Position numbers and translations under genes: made by a program. From CAZQFV01 sp964592645 (GTDB lineage: Bacteria > Chloroflexota > Chloroflexia > DTKN01), in assembly GCA_964592645.1 (NCBI GenBank), contig CAZQFV010000013.1, positions 37,558-101,557 of the forward strand: 64,000 bases of DNA, in the 5' to 3' direction. The notes beneath the pieces were generated by a model. It was not told the origin of the DNA and made no database searches. It saw only the letters and a program-made list of their open reading frames with translations. Numbering within the stretch: position 1 is the stretch's first letter; every line of letters begins with the position of its first letter. Positions 43,884-52,714 of this stretch are shown here, one piece after another.

Positions 43884-45190
43884 GACGACCTCGCAGTCCC
43901 CGGATCGTCCTCGGCGCCGCCCTGGGCCGCCTCGCGGCGGATGCGCTCGACGATGGCCTGGACATCGCCCTCGTCGGCGCGGCCAAGGCCGGCCGGCGGC
44001 CGCGGCTTCTCCTGCAGGACCCGCGCCATCACCTCCAGGTAGCCCTGGGCCGAGCGCTCGATGGCATGGTGCGCCTGGATGTAGCGCCGGGCGCGCTCCC
44101 CAATGCGCCGGCCCAGCTCCGGGTCCCGGGCCAGCGCGGCGAGGTAGGCCAGGGCCATCTCCTGCTCGTTGGCCCCCAGGTCGACCTTCAGGCAGCAGTC
44201 GTCGGGGAACTCGGCGTACTGGCCGGCGTTGGAGACCAGCACCGGCTTGCCCATGCCCAGGGCCCGCACCAGCCCGCCCGAGGTCTCCCCGGCCAGGGGG
44301 TAGCGCAGGTTGACAAGCACGTCGGCGGCCAGGATGTAGCTTTGGAACGTGGGCACGTCGACAAACCCGGTGACGCGAACGAGCCCGTCCAGCCCCATCC
44401 GGCGGACCAGGTCGGCGATCCTGACGGCCGGGCTGTCCGGGCCGGCCACGACGAAGCGGGCGTGCGGGAACTCGTTCAGCAGCATGGCGAAGCAGCGCAG
44501 CGATTCGGGGATGCGCCGCGAGAGGGTGACGATGCCCGGGGAGACGATCAGGAACGTGTCGGGGGCAAAGCCCAGGCGGACCTTGATCTCCGCCGGCGGC
44601 AGCCCCGCGTACGGCGAGCAGAGCGGCCCCCAGTGATGCCGAACTATCGTCACCGGCGCCGTGGGCACGGCCTGCAGCACCGCCCGGCGGGCGGCCTCGC
44701 TGTGCACGATCATCGCCAGGCTGCGCTCCACCACGCGGCGGATGCCGGGAAAGGCAAAGTTGTCCAGGTTGCTCCAGATGCGGGCGCCGCGCCGCCGGGC
44801 AAGCGACGGCCCGTCCTCGGGGAAGGCATCCAGGTAGGTGGCCAGGTCGCCCTGCTCCTCCAACTGTTGGCCCAGGAAATGGTGCAGGACGGTGTCGTGC
44901 AACACGACCACCCCGGGGTACTCCCCCAACAGCTCATAAATGTAGCGGTGACAGAAGTGGTTGCCCATGTGGTAGAGAAAGACGTCGAACGGCCGCTCGC
45001 GGTGCAGCGCCGGCAGGTCGTGATAGTCGTGGATCGGGAACCGGCGGCGGAGGAGCAGGTTGGTCGGCTCGTAGCCGTCCACGAAGAGGGTCAGCTCGGC
45101 CCCGCCGGCCAGGTGGGGCAGGAGCTCCTCGCTGTAGTCCGAGATGCCGGAGGCGACCGGCCGGAGCGGGCTAAAAAAGGCGACGCGCAC
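43871..45190 (-). CDS. GT4 glycosyltransferase
   Basis: This 439-residue protein has an N-terminal opening with RPVASGISDYSEELLPHLA and HDTVLHHFLGQQ, and a donor-binding half with LIVSPGIVTLSRRIPESLRCFAML and LRYPLAGETSGGLVRALGMGKPVLVSN. The GETSGG loop in place of the usual E-rich donor motif is common in this subgroup. It lies between the methyltransferase and a second GT4 enzyme, and is part of the same glycan cluster. Confidence 0.92.
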   Translation of the reverse strand: MRVAFFSPLRPVASGISDYSEELLPHLAGGAELTLFVDGYEPTNLLLRRRFPIHDYHDLPALHRERPFDVFLYHMGNHFCHRYIYELLGEYPGVVVLHDTVLHHFLGQQLEEQGDLATYLDAFPEDGPSLARRRGARIWSNLDNFAFPGIRRVVERSLAMIVHSEAARRAVLQAVPTAPVTIVRHHWGPLCSPYAGLPPAEIKVRLGFAPDTFLIVSPGIVTLSRRIPESLRCFAMLLNEFPHARFVVAGPDSPAVRIADLVRRMGLDGLVRVTGFVDVPTFQSYILAADVLVNLRYPLAGETSGGLVRALGMGKPVLVSNAGQYAEFPDDCCLKVDLGANEQEMALAYLAALARDPELGRRIGERARRYIQAHHAIERSAQGYLEVMARVLQEKPRPPAGLGRADEGDVQAIVERIRREAAQGGAEDDPGTARSSCVG

Positions 45191-45206
45191 AGGAGCCGTC
45201 CTTTAT

Positions 45207-46667
45207 CTACTTCTGCGCCACGATCGCGTAATCGGCATAGCCGTAGAGCAGGTCGTTGAGGCGCTGCAGGTTGGCGTTGATCTGCCCGGTCAACGGCTCC
45301 CAGGGCGTCCCCGCAGCCTCCGGCAGGGGAGCCAGGCGCACCCCTTCCGGGACCGGGTGCAGATAGCGGACCTCGACGTTGCGAAAGCCGTGCATCTCCA
45401 GGATAAAGGCCAGCGCCTGAGGATGGACCGGCTTGACATGCGACATGTCCAGGTAGAAATAGTTCACCAGCGCCCACAGACAGAGGGGGTTGGGCGTCTC
45501 GAACGCCAAGTAGGCCCCCGGCTGCAGCTTGGCCTGCGCCAGGCGGACCAGGTCCACAAGCTGCCGCGGCGCGAGGTGCTCCACCAGGTGGGCGGCAAAG
45601 AGCCCGCCCAGCGAATCGTCGGGCAGGCCGGCCATGTGCTCCAGGGCATCGGCCTCGATCACCCGCAGCCCCTTTTCTTGCCCCAGGCGCACCATCTGCT
45701 CGTTCAGGTCCAGGCCATAGGCGGCGACGCCATGGTCGCGCAACAGCTCCAGGAGCTCGCCCTTGCCGCAGCCAATGTCCAGGACATTCTCCCGGCCCGC
45801 AAAGAGCGGCAGGTAGACCTCCTGCTGCTGGCGCACCGCCTCCTCCCGGCGGTAGAGGTCCTCGAAGGCGTAGTAGTCGAACTCCTCCAGGTCGCGGCGT
45901 TCGGCCTCCACCGCCGCGCGCTCCCCCTGGGGCAGCTCCCCGCCGCCGGTCAGCCGGCCCATCAGCCGGTCCAGCTTCAGGCGCAGGAACGACAGCCGGC
46001 GCTGGGCCAACTGCTGCTCGTGCTGCAGCGCCTGCAGGCGCTCGAGCAGGCGGCTCTCCACCTGGGCGTCGCGCGTGCGGGCCTCGGTCTCGGCGTTCTT
46101 GATAAAGCCCAGGAGCTGGTCGGAGCTCTCCTCCAGCGCCGCCTGGAAGCGGTCGTCCGCCCGCTCCTGGGCCTCCGCCAACTCGCCCAGCGCCGCCTGG
46201 AGATCGTCCAGCCAGGCGTGCAGGGCCAGTTGCTCCTGGTCCAGGGGGTAGAAGAGAGCGTCCATGCGCCGCACCAGGTCGTAGGACGAGGACTGGGAGA
46301 CGCGCTGCAGGTCCTGCAGGGCGCGGACCACGGCCATGTTGAAGTGGACCTGCTGCTGTAGGAGAGGCAGGACGTACCAGCGGGTGGAGATGCGGTTGAA
46401 GCGGTCGCGCAGCCAGGCGATCAGCCGGCCGACGACGGGCAGGCGGGACTGGAAGGGCTGCTCCTGGACATGGGCCAGGGACTCGGCCTCCTGCAGGTGG
46501 TGGCGCAGCTGGGGGTAGAGCTGGACATCGCGATCGCCGTAGAGCAGGTCGGCATCGGCCACGGGGCGGCCCATACCCTTGAAGCCCGCGGCGGCGCGGG
46601 CCCGGACGCGCTCGCGGATCTCCCGCAGCCGGCCGGCCACTTCCTGGTCCTGTCCCTCTATCGCCAT
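45207..46667 (-). CDS. SAM-dependent methyltransferase with N-terminal coiled-coil region
   Basis: This 486-residue protein has a long helical N-terminal half (about 1-270) including RLPVVGRLIAWLRDRFNRISTRWYVLPLLQQQ. The C-terminal half is a class I methyltransferase: EVYLPLFAGRENVLDIGCGKGELLELL (motif I), GLDLNEQMVRLGQEKGL, and EHLAPRQLVDLVRLAQ. It is likely to modify a glycan or to cap a chain, as in some O-antigen systems, though this is inferred only from context. The gene leads the cluster and has a consensus promoter. Confidence 0.88.
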   Translation of the reverse strand: MAIEGQDQEVAGRLREIRERVRARAAAGFKGMGRPVADADLLYGDRDVQLYPQLRHHLQEAESLAHVQEQPFQSRLPVVGRLIAWLRDRFNRISTRWYVLPLLQQQVHFNMAVVRALQDLQRVSQSSSYDLVRRMDALFYPLDQEQLALHAWLDDLQAALGELAEAQERADDRFQAALEESSDQLLGFIKNAETEARTRDAQVESRLLERLQALQHEQQLAQRRLSFLRLKLDRLMGRLTGGGELPQGERAAVEAERRDLEEFDYYAFEDLYRREEAVRQQQEVYLPLFAGRENVLDIGCGKGELLELLRDHGVAAYGLDLNEQMVRLGQEKGLRVIEADALEHMAGLPDDSLGGLFAAHLVEHLAPRQLVDLVRLAQAKLQPGAYLAFETPNPLCLWALVNYFYLDMSHVKPVHPQALAFILEMHGFRNVEVRYLHPVPEGVRLAPLPEAAGTPWEPLTGQINANLQRLNDLLYGYADYAIVAQK

Positions 46668-46703
46668 TGGGGTGTCCTCCTTGCCGGAATCGCCGTGGCC
46701 GGC

Positions 46704-46732
46704 ATTATAGCATCGGCCGCCAGGGGTGTCAA
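46704..46732 (-). promoter_or_regulatory. Promoter of the surface-glycan cluster
   Basis: TTGACA (46727-46732), 17-base spacer, TATAAT (46704-46709), 37 bases before the methyltransferase start codon. Confidence 0.75.
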
Positions 46733-46741
46733 AGGGGACGC

Positions 46742-46806
46742 TATTGATCTCGGCAGATCCCTAAAGTCGGCGCCCGCGGATTCCGGCTTCCAGGCAGTAT
46801 AGCAAG
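46742..46806. repeat. Dispersed 65-bp repeat, copy B
   Basis: This is the second copy of the element at 23748-23812, in the same orientation, with seven mismatches by eye. It lies ten bases upstream of the -35 of the glycan-cluster promoter and just after the end of the glycoside hydrolase gene. Confidence 0.85.
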
Positions 46807-46817
46807 CTGTGCCGGGG

Positions 46818-48281
46818 TCAGTAGCGCCAGACCAGCGGCAGGAATACGGAGTAGACCGTCCCCGTGACCCAGCGCACCAGGTACCGCGGCCGGCTCGAGA
46901 GCGTCACCGTGACCTGTCCGCCCACGGGCGTCAGGAGCTGGAGGGAACCGTCGCGGTCGTACAGGTAGACCGCCTCCACACCCGGCTCGACATGGAAGGA
47001 GTAGGCCGTCTGGTACCGTAGCTGCCACAGCAGATCGACCAGGGCGCCGTCTTGGCGGCGGAACTTGATATCGTAGCGGTCGTCCCAGGTGTCGTTCACG
47101 CTGTGCAGGGGCCCCGTGCCGATATAGGCCGAGTTGCGCAGCAGCGAGGTCATGACGCCGTAGGCGGTGTAGGCCGGCTTGGTCGTATAGTTCGGATCGG
47201 TGATGATCTCGCACTCCCGGTAGGGGGAAGGCATCCCGCCGATCGAGAGGTGCTTGAACTGGAAGAGGTCGTTGTGGTAGTAGCCGTAGTGCATGAGGAG
47301 GCCGTACATCCGCACCGTGTAGCTGGCCTGCTCGTCCGGCGTATTGCACTGGTTGGGGAAGACGCCCGGGTCACAGGTCGACCATCCGAACTCGGTGGCG
47401 TAGGTCAGCTTGCCGCCGCCGTGGGCGTTCAGCCAGTCGCGCACCATCTCCAGGCGCGAGGGGATGTTCCAGTCTCTGTTCGGCTCTTCCGGGGGATAGC
47501 CCAGGATCAAGGGGTGGTAGGCCAGCCCGTCGAAACAGTTCCAGCCGCCAGCGGCCACGACGCTGTCCATAAAGCCCTGGTAGCCGACCGTCTGCCAGCC
47601 GGTGAGCCCGCCGACGAGGACCACCGCCTGGGGATCGACCGCCTTGATCGCTGCGTAGGCCGCGCAGAGCATGCCCGCATAGACCTGGCCGCGGTCCTGC
47701 CCCGGCTGGATCACCAGGGTGGCCGGCTGGTCCGGCTCGTTCCAGATCTCCCAGACGGAGATGCGCGGCAGGCCGGGCGTCTCCCCGTCGTAGCGCTCGG
47801 CGACCTGCCCGGCGAACGCGCCAAAGTCGGCCGGGTTGGCCGGTGGGCAGAAGTAGGGGGGGTAGCCCTGGCTGGCGGCGTACGTCCGGCACTCGGCGGT
47901 GCTGTAGGCCTCCGGGGTGGTCACGAGCATGCCCACAACGTCGAGGTTGGCGTCCTCCAGCTTGCCGAGCCGGCCGTCGAAGAAGGCCGGGCCCCACGCC
48001 TGGGAGAAGCTATCCCAGGTGATCTGCTCGCGGCTCCACTCGACGCCGATGGCCGCGGCCAGGGGCAGCAGGTCATCCACCTCGGAATCGCTGCGCCCCG
48101 GGCTGGTGGCATAGATGTTCATGCCGAACTCGGCCATGTGGAGCTGCTCGACGGCATCCGGGGCGTCGGCGGCGAGGGGCGACGGGCCGGCGCCGGGGCC
48201 GCTCCCCTGGGCCAGCCCCGCGCCCAGGGAAAGCACCAGCAGCAGAACGAGCATACCCGCAGCATGCGCGCGAATCCTCAT
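46818..48281 (-). CDS. Secreted clan GH-A glycoside hydrolase-like protein with LPLV-type tail
   Basis: This 487-residue protein has a signal peptide (about residues 1-26). The catalytic domain looks like clan GH-A (GH5/GH39-like TIM barrel). The probable acid/base is Glu182 in WEIWNEPDQ and the probable nucleophile is Glu297 in ATEFGWST, with a conserved AYHPLILG loop between. The last residues VYSVFLPLVWRY match the tail of the propeller protein at 17811. The substrate polysaccharide is unknown. AGGAGGT lies upstream of the chosen ATG; an upstream extension is low quality. Confidence 0.87.
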   Translation of the reverse strand: MRIRAHAAGMLVLLLVLSLGAGLAQGSGPGAGPSPLAADAPDAVEQLHMAEFGMNIYATSPGRSDSEVDDLLPLAAAIGVEWSREQITWDSFSQAWGPAFFDGRLGKLEDANLDVVGMLVTTPEAYSTAECRTYAASQGYPPYFCPPANPADFGAFAGQVAERYDGETPGLPRISVWEIWNEPDQPATLVIQPGQDRGQVYAGMLCAAYAAIKAVDPQAVVLVGGLTGWQTVGYQGFMDSVVAAGGWNCFDGLAYHPLILGYPPEEPNRDWNIPSRLEMVRDWLNAHGGGKLTYATEFGWSTCDPGVFPNQCNTPDEQASYTVRMYGLLMHYGYYHNDLFQFKHLSIGGMPSPYRECEIITDPNYTTKPAYTAYGVMTSLLRNSAYIGTGPLHSVNDTWDDRYDIKFRRQDGALVDLLWQLRYQTAYSFHVEPGVEAVYLYDRDGSLQLLTPVGGQVTVTLSSRPRYLVRWVTGTVYSVFLPLVWRY

Positions 48282-48340
48282 CGGCCACCTCCTGATCGCC
48301 AGGCCCGCCCACAGCATCCACCGTCGGCGGGACCGGCCGC

Positions 48341-48985
48341 TCACTCCAGGAACTGCTGGACCAAGACCTGCCCGTGCACCATGGTCCCCTGGTCGTCGAA
48401 CAGCTGCAGCCACACCCGGTAGAAGCGGCGGGGCTGGAAGAACTCGCCCTGCCGGTGATAGTCCGGCCATTCCCAAAGATGTCGATGATCGCCCCGCTGC
48501 TCAGCCAGTGCTTGAGCGCCCGCGCGACGCGGACGGGGAAGGGCCGCTGGGCGTACTGCGCCACCTCCTGGTCGTAGAACAGCTCGGAGCAGCGGTGCCG
48601 GCTGGGCATGATCTGGGCCTGCGGGCCGCTGCGCCAAAAGGCCTGCAGGTACTCCAGGTAGTGGGAGCGGATCTCATCTTCCAGCTCGCCCTCGACGCCC
48701 GGCGGTATCTGGTGGGGCCAGTTGTAAAAGATCTCCCCCTTGACCCAGCCGAAGAAGCCCTCGCTCATGGCCTGCTGGTGGACGGCGTTCTCCTGCCGGC
48801 AGTAGGCCAGGCGTTCCTCGGGCACCAGGTAGACCAGGCCATCCTCGATCGGATAGGTCCGGCCGCAGCCGCGGCAGCGCAGTTGCCCCTGGTCGATCTC
48901 GTCGGGTCGTGCGCCCGACGGCCGCCAGCTCCAACTCCTGGTGGCACTGGGGGCAGACGATGTACGAAAGCAGCGCTTCCCTCAT
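48341..48985 (-). pseudogene. Trm112-like zinc-ribbon protein gene with two compensating frameshifts
   Basis: The gene opens at an ATG at 48985 with MREALLSYIVCPQCHQELELAAVG, a typical Trm112-like start. Around 48905-48925 the reading must shift frame to continue DQGQLRCRGCGRTYPIEDGLVYLVP, the second half of the same zinc ribbon. Around 48470-48480 it must shift back to read WEWPDYHRQGEFFQPRRFY through the stop at 48341. The part after residue 75 matches no family I know. Either the gene is decayed or the assembly has two errors. It follows the secDF genes and precedes the secreted hydrolase. Confidence 0.75.
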
Positions 48986-49061
48986 GGCAGGGCCTTCGCG
49001 GGCCCGGCGGCCCCCCGAAGGCCGCCGCGGTACACCCAGGTCCCCGGCAACGACCGCCCGA

Positions 49062-50000
49062 TCAGCTGCCCGCCGCGCCTCGGCGTAAGCGCCGGAAGAA
49101 GCGGGGGATATCCTCCTTCTCCCAGACCACCAGCAGAGGCACGGCATTAAAGATCGAGGAGTAGGTGCCGCTGGCCAGGCCGATGAACATCACCAGGATG
49201 AACTGCTTGATGGTGGCCCCGCCAAAGAGCAGGATGGCCACCATCACAAACATAGCGTTCAACTGCGTGGCCAGCGAGCGGTGCAGCGTCTGGGTCAGGC
49301 TGTGGTCGACGATATCCTCGAAAGGCACGCCGCGCATCTTGGGCGTGTTCTCGCGGATGCGGTCGTAGACGACGATGGTATCCTGGACGGAGAAGCCGAT
49401 CACGGTGAGCAGGGCCGAGAGGAAGAGGGTATCGGCCTCCCAGCCGAAGAGCAGGCCGGCCAGGGAAAAGAGTCCCACGGTGACCAGGATATCGTGGACC
49501 ATGGCGATGACCGCGCACAGACCGTAGCGGAAGGGGTGGGGCACCTTGCGGAAGGCAAAGGTGATGAAACCCAGGATCACCAGCGCCGCGGCGGCCACGG
49601 CCAGGAGGGCGTTGCGCGTAACCACGCGGCTGATCGAGGGGCCCACCGAGTCGAAGCGCCGCTCCGTCACCGGACCCAGGCGCTCCCGCAGGGCGACGAG
49701 CACCTCATCCTTGGTCGCGGCTTCGATCACCCGGGTGCGGACGATGGCCACGCGGTCGTTCTGGGCCAACTGCACCGAGGCGACCTCCAGGCCGCTGTCG
49801 ACAAAAGCCTGGCGCACCTCTTGGGCCTGGACGGGCCGGGCGAACTCGACCTCCACGTAGGAGCCGCTGGTAAAGTCGATGCTCAGCCGCACCGGCGAGC
49901 CGAAGCGGGCGATGGAGAGGCCCATAGCGACGAGGCCGGGGATGATGATCAACGCCGAGAGGGTAAAATAGAGATAGCGCTTGCGCACCAGGTGTAGCAC
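49062..50000 (-). CDS. secF: Protein translocase subunit SecF
   Basis: This 312-residue RND-related protein has six membrane segments and the SecF signatures SIDFTSGSYVEVEF, FDSVGPSISRVVTRNA, HDILVTVGLF, IGFSVQDTIVVYDRIREN and a C-terminal conserved segment with TQTLHRSLATQL. With SecD it uses the proton or sodium gradient to aid late steps of Sec-dependent export. It follows secD by 27 bases. Confidence 0.97.
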   Translation of the reverse strand: MLHLVRKRYLYFTLSALIIIPGLVAMGLSIARFGSPVRLSIDFTSGSYVEVEFARPVQAQEVRQAFVDSGLEVASVQLAQNDRVAIVRTRVIEAATKDEVLVALRERLGPVTERRFDSVGPSISRVVTRNALLAVAAAALVILGFITFAFRKVPHPFRYGLCAVIAMVHDILVTVGLFSLAGLLFGWEADTLFLSALLTVIGFSVQDTIVVYDRIRENTPKMRGVPFEDIVDHSLTQTLHRSLATQLNAMFVMVAILLFGGATIKQFILVMFIGLASGTYSSIFNAVPLLVVWEKEDIPRFFRRLRRGAAGS

Positions 50001-50027
50001 GAAAGCCTCCAGAGCGGGTCGACGCTC

Positions 50028-51446
50028 CTACCAGGCCGGCCTGACCTCCACCCCCAGGACGAACCGGCCGTGGCGCTCCATCCAGCCGCCCAGCAGCCGG
50101 TGCACCAGGCGCAGGAAGGTCCGCGTCACGGTGATGGCCGAGAACATGCTCACGGCCACGCCGATGGCCAGGGTGACGGCAAAGCCCTTGACGATGCTGG
50201 CCCCCAGCGAGTTGCCAAAGACAAAGAGGACCACACAGGTCAGCAGGGTGGAAAGGTTCGAGTCCCAGATCGAGGTCCAGGCGCGGTCGAAGCCGGCCTC
50301 GATGGCGGCGCGCAGCGACTTGCCGGCGCGCAGCTCTTCCTTCATGCGCTCAAAGATGAGGATGTTGGCGTCCACGGCCATGCCGATAGACAGGAGCAGG
50401 CCGGCGATGCCCGGCAGGGTGAGCGTCACCGGGATGAGCTTGTAGATGGCAAAGATGAGCACGGTATAGATGCAGAGGGCCAGGCCGGCCAGCGTTCCCG
50501 GCAGGCGGTAGTACAGCAGCATGAAGAGGAGCACCGTGCCCAGGCCGATCACCCCGGCGACGACGCTCTTGTTCACCGAGTCCTGGCCCAGGGTCGGCCC
50601 CACGGTGCGGTTCTCGACCACGCCCAGGGGGACGGGCAGGGCGCCGTAGCGCAGGAGCAGGGCGATGCGTTGGGCCTCGCGGTAGTCGATGTCGCCGCCG
50701 CTGATCGCCGCCCGGCCGTCGGTGATGGCCTCGCGCACCACCGGCGCGGAGACAACCTTTTTATCCAGGACGATGGTCAGCGGCTGGTTGATGTTGGCGG
50801 AGGTCCAGGCGGCCACCTTGCGCGCCCCCTCGGCATTGAAGCCCAGGGCCACCTGGGGCTTGCCGGTGATATGGTCGGAGACGACACCGATCTCGCCGAG
50901 GACCAGGTCTTCTCCCGTGACCACGGTGCGGTAGACCTGGGTATGGGTGATGGCGGCGATCTGAGCAGGGGTCAGGCCGGCCGTCGTGCTGATCGGCGTA
51001 TCCGGCTCCAGGAACAGGCCCAGCGTGTCCACGAACTCCAGGTAGCCCGTGCCCTGCATGGCCGCCAGGGCCTGCTGCGGGTCGGCGACGCCGGGCAGCT
51101 CCACGACCAGGCGCCTGTCCCCCTGCACCTGGACCACGGCCTCGGCCACTCCCAGGGCATTGACGCGGTCGGCGATGATGTCGCGGGCCACCTCCACCAT
51201 CTGGCGCAGGTTGCCGGTATTGGTGATCTCGGCGCTCACCTGGGCTTCCAGGATCACCTGCATGCCCCCCCGCAGGTCCAGCCCCAGGCGCAGGGTCGTC
51301 GCCCGGACGGCCTGGCCCTGCTCGGGGGACAGGCCTTCCGGGATCGGCCGCCAAAAAGCCAGGACCGGGCTGGCCAGGTCGATCCAGAGGGCCCCACCGA
51401 TCAGGACAAGAATGACTGCCAACCAGATCCAGTCGCCACGTCGCAC
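50028..51446 (-). CDS. secD: Protein translocase subunit SecD
   Basis: This 472-residue partner of SecF has an N-terminal membrane helix, the P1 head (LRLGLDLRGGMQVILEA, then VVQVQGDRRLVVELPGVADPQQA) and the C-terminal six-helix part (LGQDSVNKSVVAGVIGLG, ALCIYTVLIFAIYKLIPVTLTLPGIAGLLLSIGMAVDANILIFERMKEEL). The GTG at 51446 is chosen because GGAGGA lies five bases upstream; a GTG at 51458 would place the start inside that site. Its promoter is back to back with that of the SRP RNA. Confidence 0.97.
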   Translation of the reverse strand: MRRGDWIWLAVILVLIGGALWIDLASPVLAFWRPIPEGLSPEQGQAVRATTLRLGLDLRGGMQVILEAQVSAEITNTGNLRQMVEVARDIIADRVNALGVAEAVVQVQGDRRLVVELPGVADPQQALAAMQGTGYLEFVDTLGLFLEPDTPISTTAGLTPAQIAAITHTQVYRTVVTGEDLVLGEIGVVSDHITGKPQVALGFNAEGARKVAAWTSANINQPLTIVLDKKVVSAPVVREAITDGRAAISGGDIDYREAQRIALLLRYGALPVPLGVVENRTVGPTLGQDSVNKSVVAGVIGLGTVLLFMLLYYRLPGTLAGLALCIYTVLIFAIYKLIPVTLTLPGIAGLLLSIGMAVDANILIFERMKEELRAGKSLRAAIEAGFDRAWTSIWDSNLSTLLTCVVLFVFGNSLGASIVKGFAVTLAIGVAVSMFSAITVTRTFLRLVHRLLGGWMERHGRFVLGVEVRPAW

Positions 51447-51487
51447 AGCGTCCTCCACCTACCCGTACTATTCGACCGGGCCACGGC

Positions 51488-51516
51488 ATTATACTACGTC
51501 CGCGCGGACAGCGCAA
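51488..51516 (-). promoter_or_regulatory. Promoter of secDF
   Basis: TTGCGC (51511-51516), 17-base spacer, TATAAT (51488-51493). Confidence 0.65.
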
Positions 51517-51531
51517 ATCGGTGAAGGTCGC

Positions 51532-51560
51532 TTGACAAACCGGGCCGCCTGTCGTAAGAT
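51532..51560 (+). promoter_or_regulatory. Promoter of the SRP RNA
   Basis: TTGACA (51532-51537), 17-base spacer, TAAGAT (51555-51560). The predicted start at 51567 coincides with the first base of the terminal RNA helix. Confidence 0.8.
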
Positions 51561-51566
51561 GCAGAC

Positions 51567-51834
51567 GGCCGTGCTAGACGGGGAGCTAGCGGTGCCCTGT
51601 AACCCGCAATCCGCTCTAGCGGGGTTGAACTCCCAACCGAGGCCGGGCCTTGTGGGACTGCCCGGGCTATGTGGCGTTGAAGGCTGGGTCCTGTGCGGCA
51701 GAGTACTGCGAACCCCGCCAGGTCCGGAAGGAAGCAACGGTAAGCAGACCCCTCTGGGCGCCACAGGGCTGCCTGGCTGGAGCCGGCAGGTCGGGGAAAG
51801 CCGGAAGGTACCGGTCGAAGAAGGGTGCACGGCC
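51567..51834 (+). ncRNA. ffs: Signal recognition particle RNA, long form with Alu domain
   Basis: The RNA is about 268 bases. GGCCGTGC at 51567 pairs with GTGCACGGCC at 51825-51834 to close the molecule. The Alu-domain region contains CCTGTAACCC near the 5' end. The S-domain (helix 8) signature GGTCCGGAAGGAAGCAACGG is at 51721-51740, which binds Ffh. This is the long type known from Firmicutes and some other phyla, not the short 4.5S RNA. It guides nascent membrane and secreted proteins to the translocon. Confidence 0.93.
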
Positions 51835-51859
51835 ATGACAGCGGATTTGTCAAGCGGAT

Positions 51860-51887
51860 AAGCGGATGGAGGGTGCTCCATCCGCTT
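51860..51887 (+). terminator. Intrinsic terminator after the SRP RNA
   Basis: AAGCGGATGGAG (51860-51871) and CTCCATCCGCTT (51876-51887) form a perfect 12-bp stem with a GGTG loop, followed by TCTGCTT. Confidence 0.8.
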
Positions 51888-51904
51888 TCTGCTTGACGAA
51901 TCGG

Positions 51905-52714
51905 TTACCGCCAGCGGGTGAGGATGGTCTCCCGCCGGAAGAGGGCCCGGGCGAGAGCCAGGGCCGCCACGTCCAGAGCCACCAGGACCGCCGCCCCGAT
52001 CAAAAAGAAGGGCAAATTCAGGATCATGCCCCCGGCGAACATCGGGATCAACAGGAGGAGCAGCGGCAGCACCACCAGGCCGCCGAACTGCTGCGCCGAG
52101 CGGGTATCGTTGACCCGCGAGGAAACGACGATGCCCAGGCTGACCGCCAGGAGCGCCAAGAGCGGGGTCAGGAGCAGGATGCCCGCGATCCAATCCAGGC
52201 CCAAGATGACCCCCAGGACGCTGGGCGGGACGAAGGCGGCGGCGATCCCCCCGTAGAGGGCGTAACAGAGCCAGGTGACGCCGACGGCCGGCCCGGCCGC
52301 GGCCAGCGCCTTGGCCAGGAGCAGCTCGGTCACGCTGATGGGGGTAGCCAGGAGCGGCTCCAGGCTCTTGGAGACCTTCTCGCTGACGATGCTGTCGGTG
52401 GCGATCATCATGGGGATCATCAACGGGATCATCAGAAAGATGACCATATAGATGCTGGCCATGCCCACCATCACGACCTGCGTGGCCGACCGGGGATCGT
52501 TGGGGTCCAGCCCCATCTGGACCATGTAGGGCCGGAAGGGGCCCAGGTCCTCGCCGGCCTCGTCGGCGGGCAGCGCGCCCATCAGGTAGAGGTTGAACAG
52601 CGGCAAGACGGTGAGGAAGAGCGGCAAGAAGACCAGGGTGAAAAAGACCAGCTTGTTGCGAAAGGTATCGGCCCACTCTTTGCGGATGACGATGCGGATC
52701 TTGTCCCAGTTCAT
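51905..52714 (-). CDS. ABC-2 type permease
   Basis: This 269-residue protein has about six membrane segments and an ABC-2 pattern: an N-terminal cytoplasmic start MNWDKIRIVIRKEWADTFRNK, a first membrane segment, an extracytoplasmic loop, then SIVSEKVSKSLEPLLATPISVTELLLAKAL. It resembles NatB/CcmB-like export permeases that partner a separate ATPase. Its ATG overlaps the stop of the ATPase gene by four bases. Confidence 0.9.
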   Translation of the reverse strand: MNWDKIRIVIRKEWADTFRNKLVFFTLVFLPLFLTVLPLFNLYLMGALPADEAGEDLGPFRPYMVQMGLDPNDPRSATQVVMVGMASIYMVIFLMIPLMIPMMIATDSIVSEKVSKSLEPLLATPISVTELLLAKALAAAGPAVGVTWLCYALYGGIAAAFVPPSVLGVILGLDWIAGILLLTPLLALLAVSLGIVVSSRVNDTRSAQQFGGLVVLPLLLLLIPMFAGGMILNLPFFLIGAAVLVALDVAALALARALFRRETILTRWR

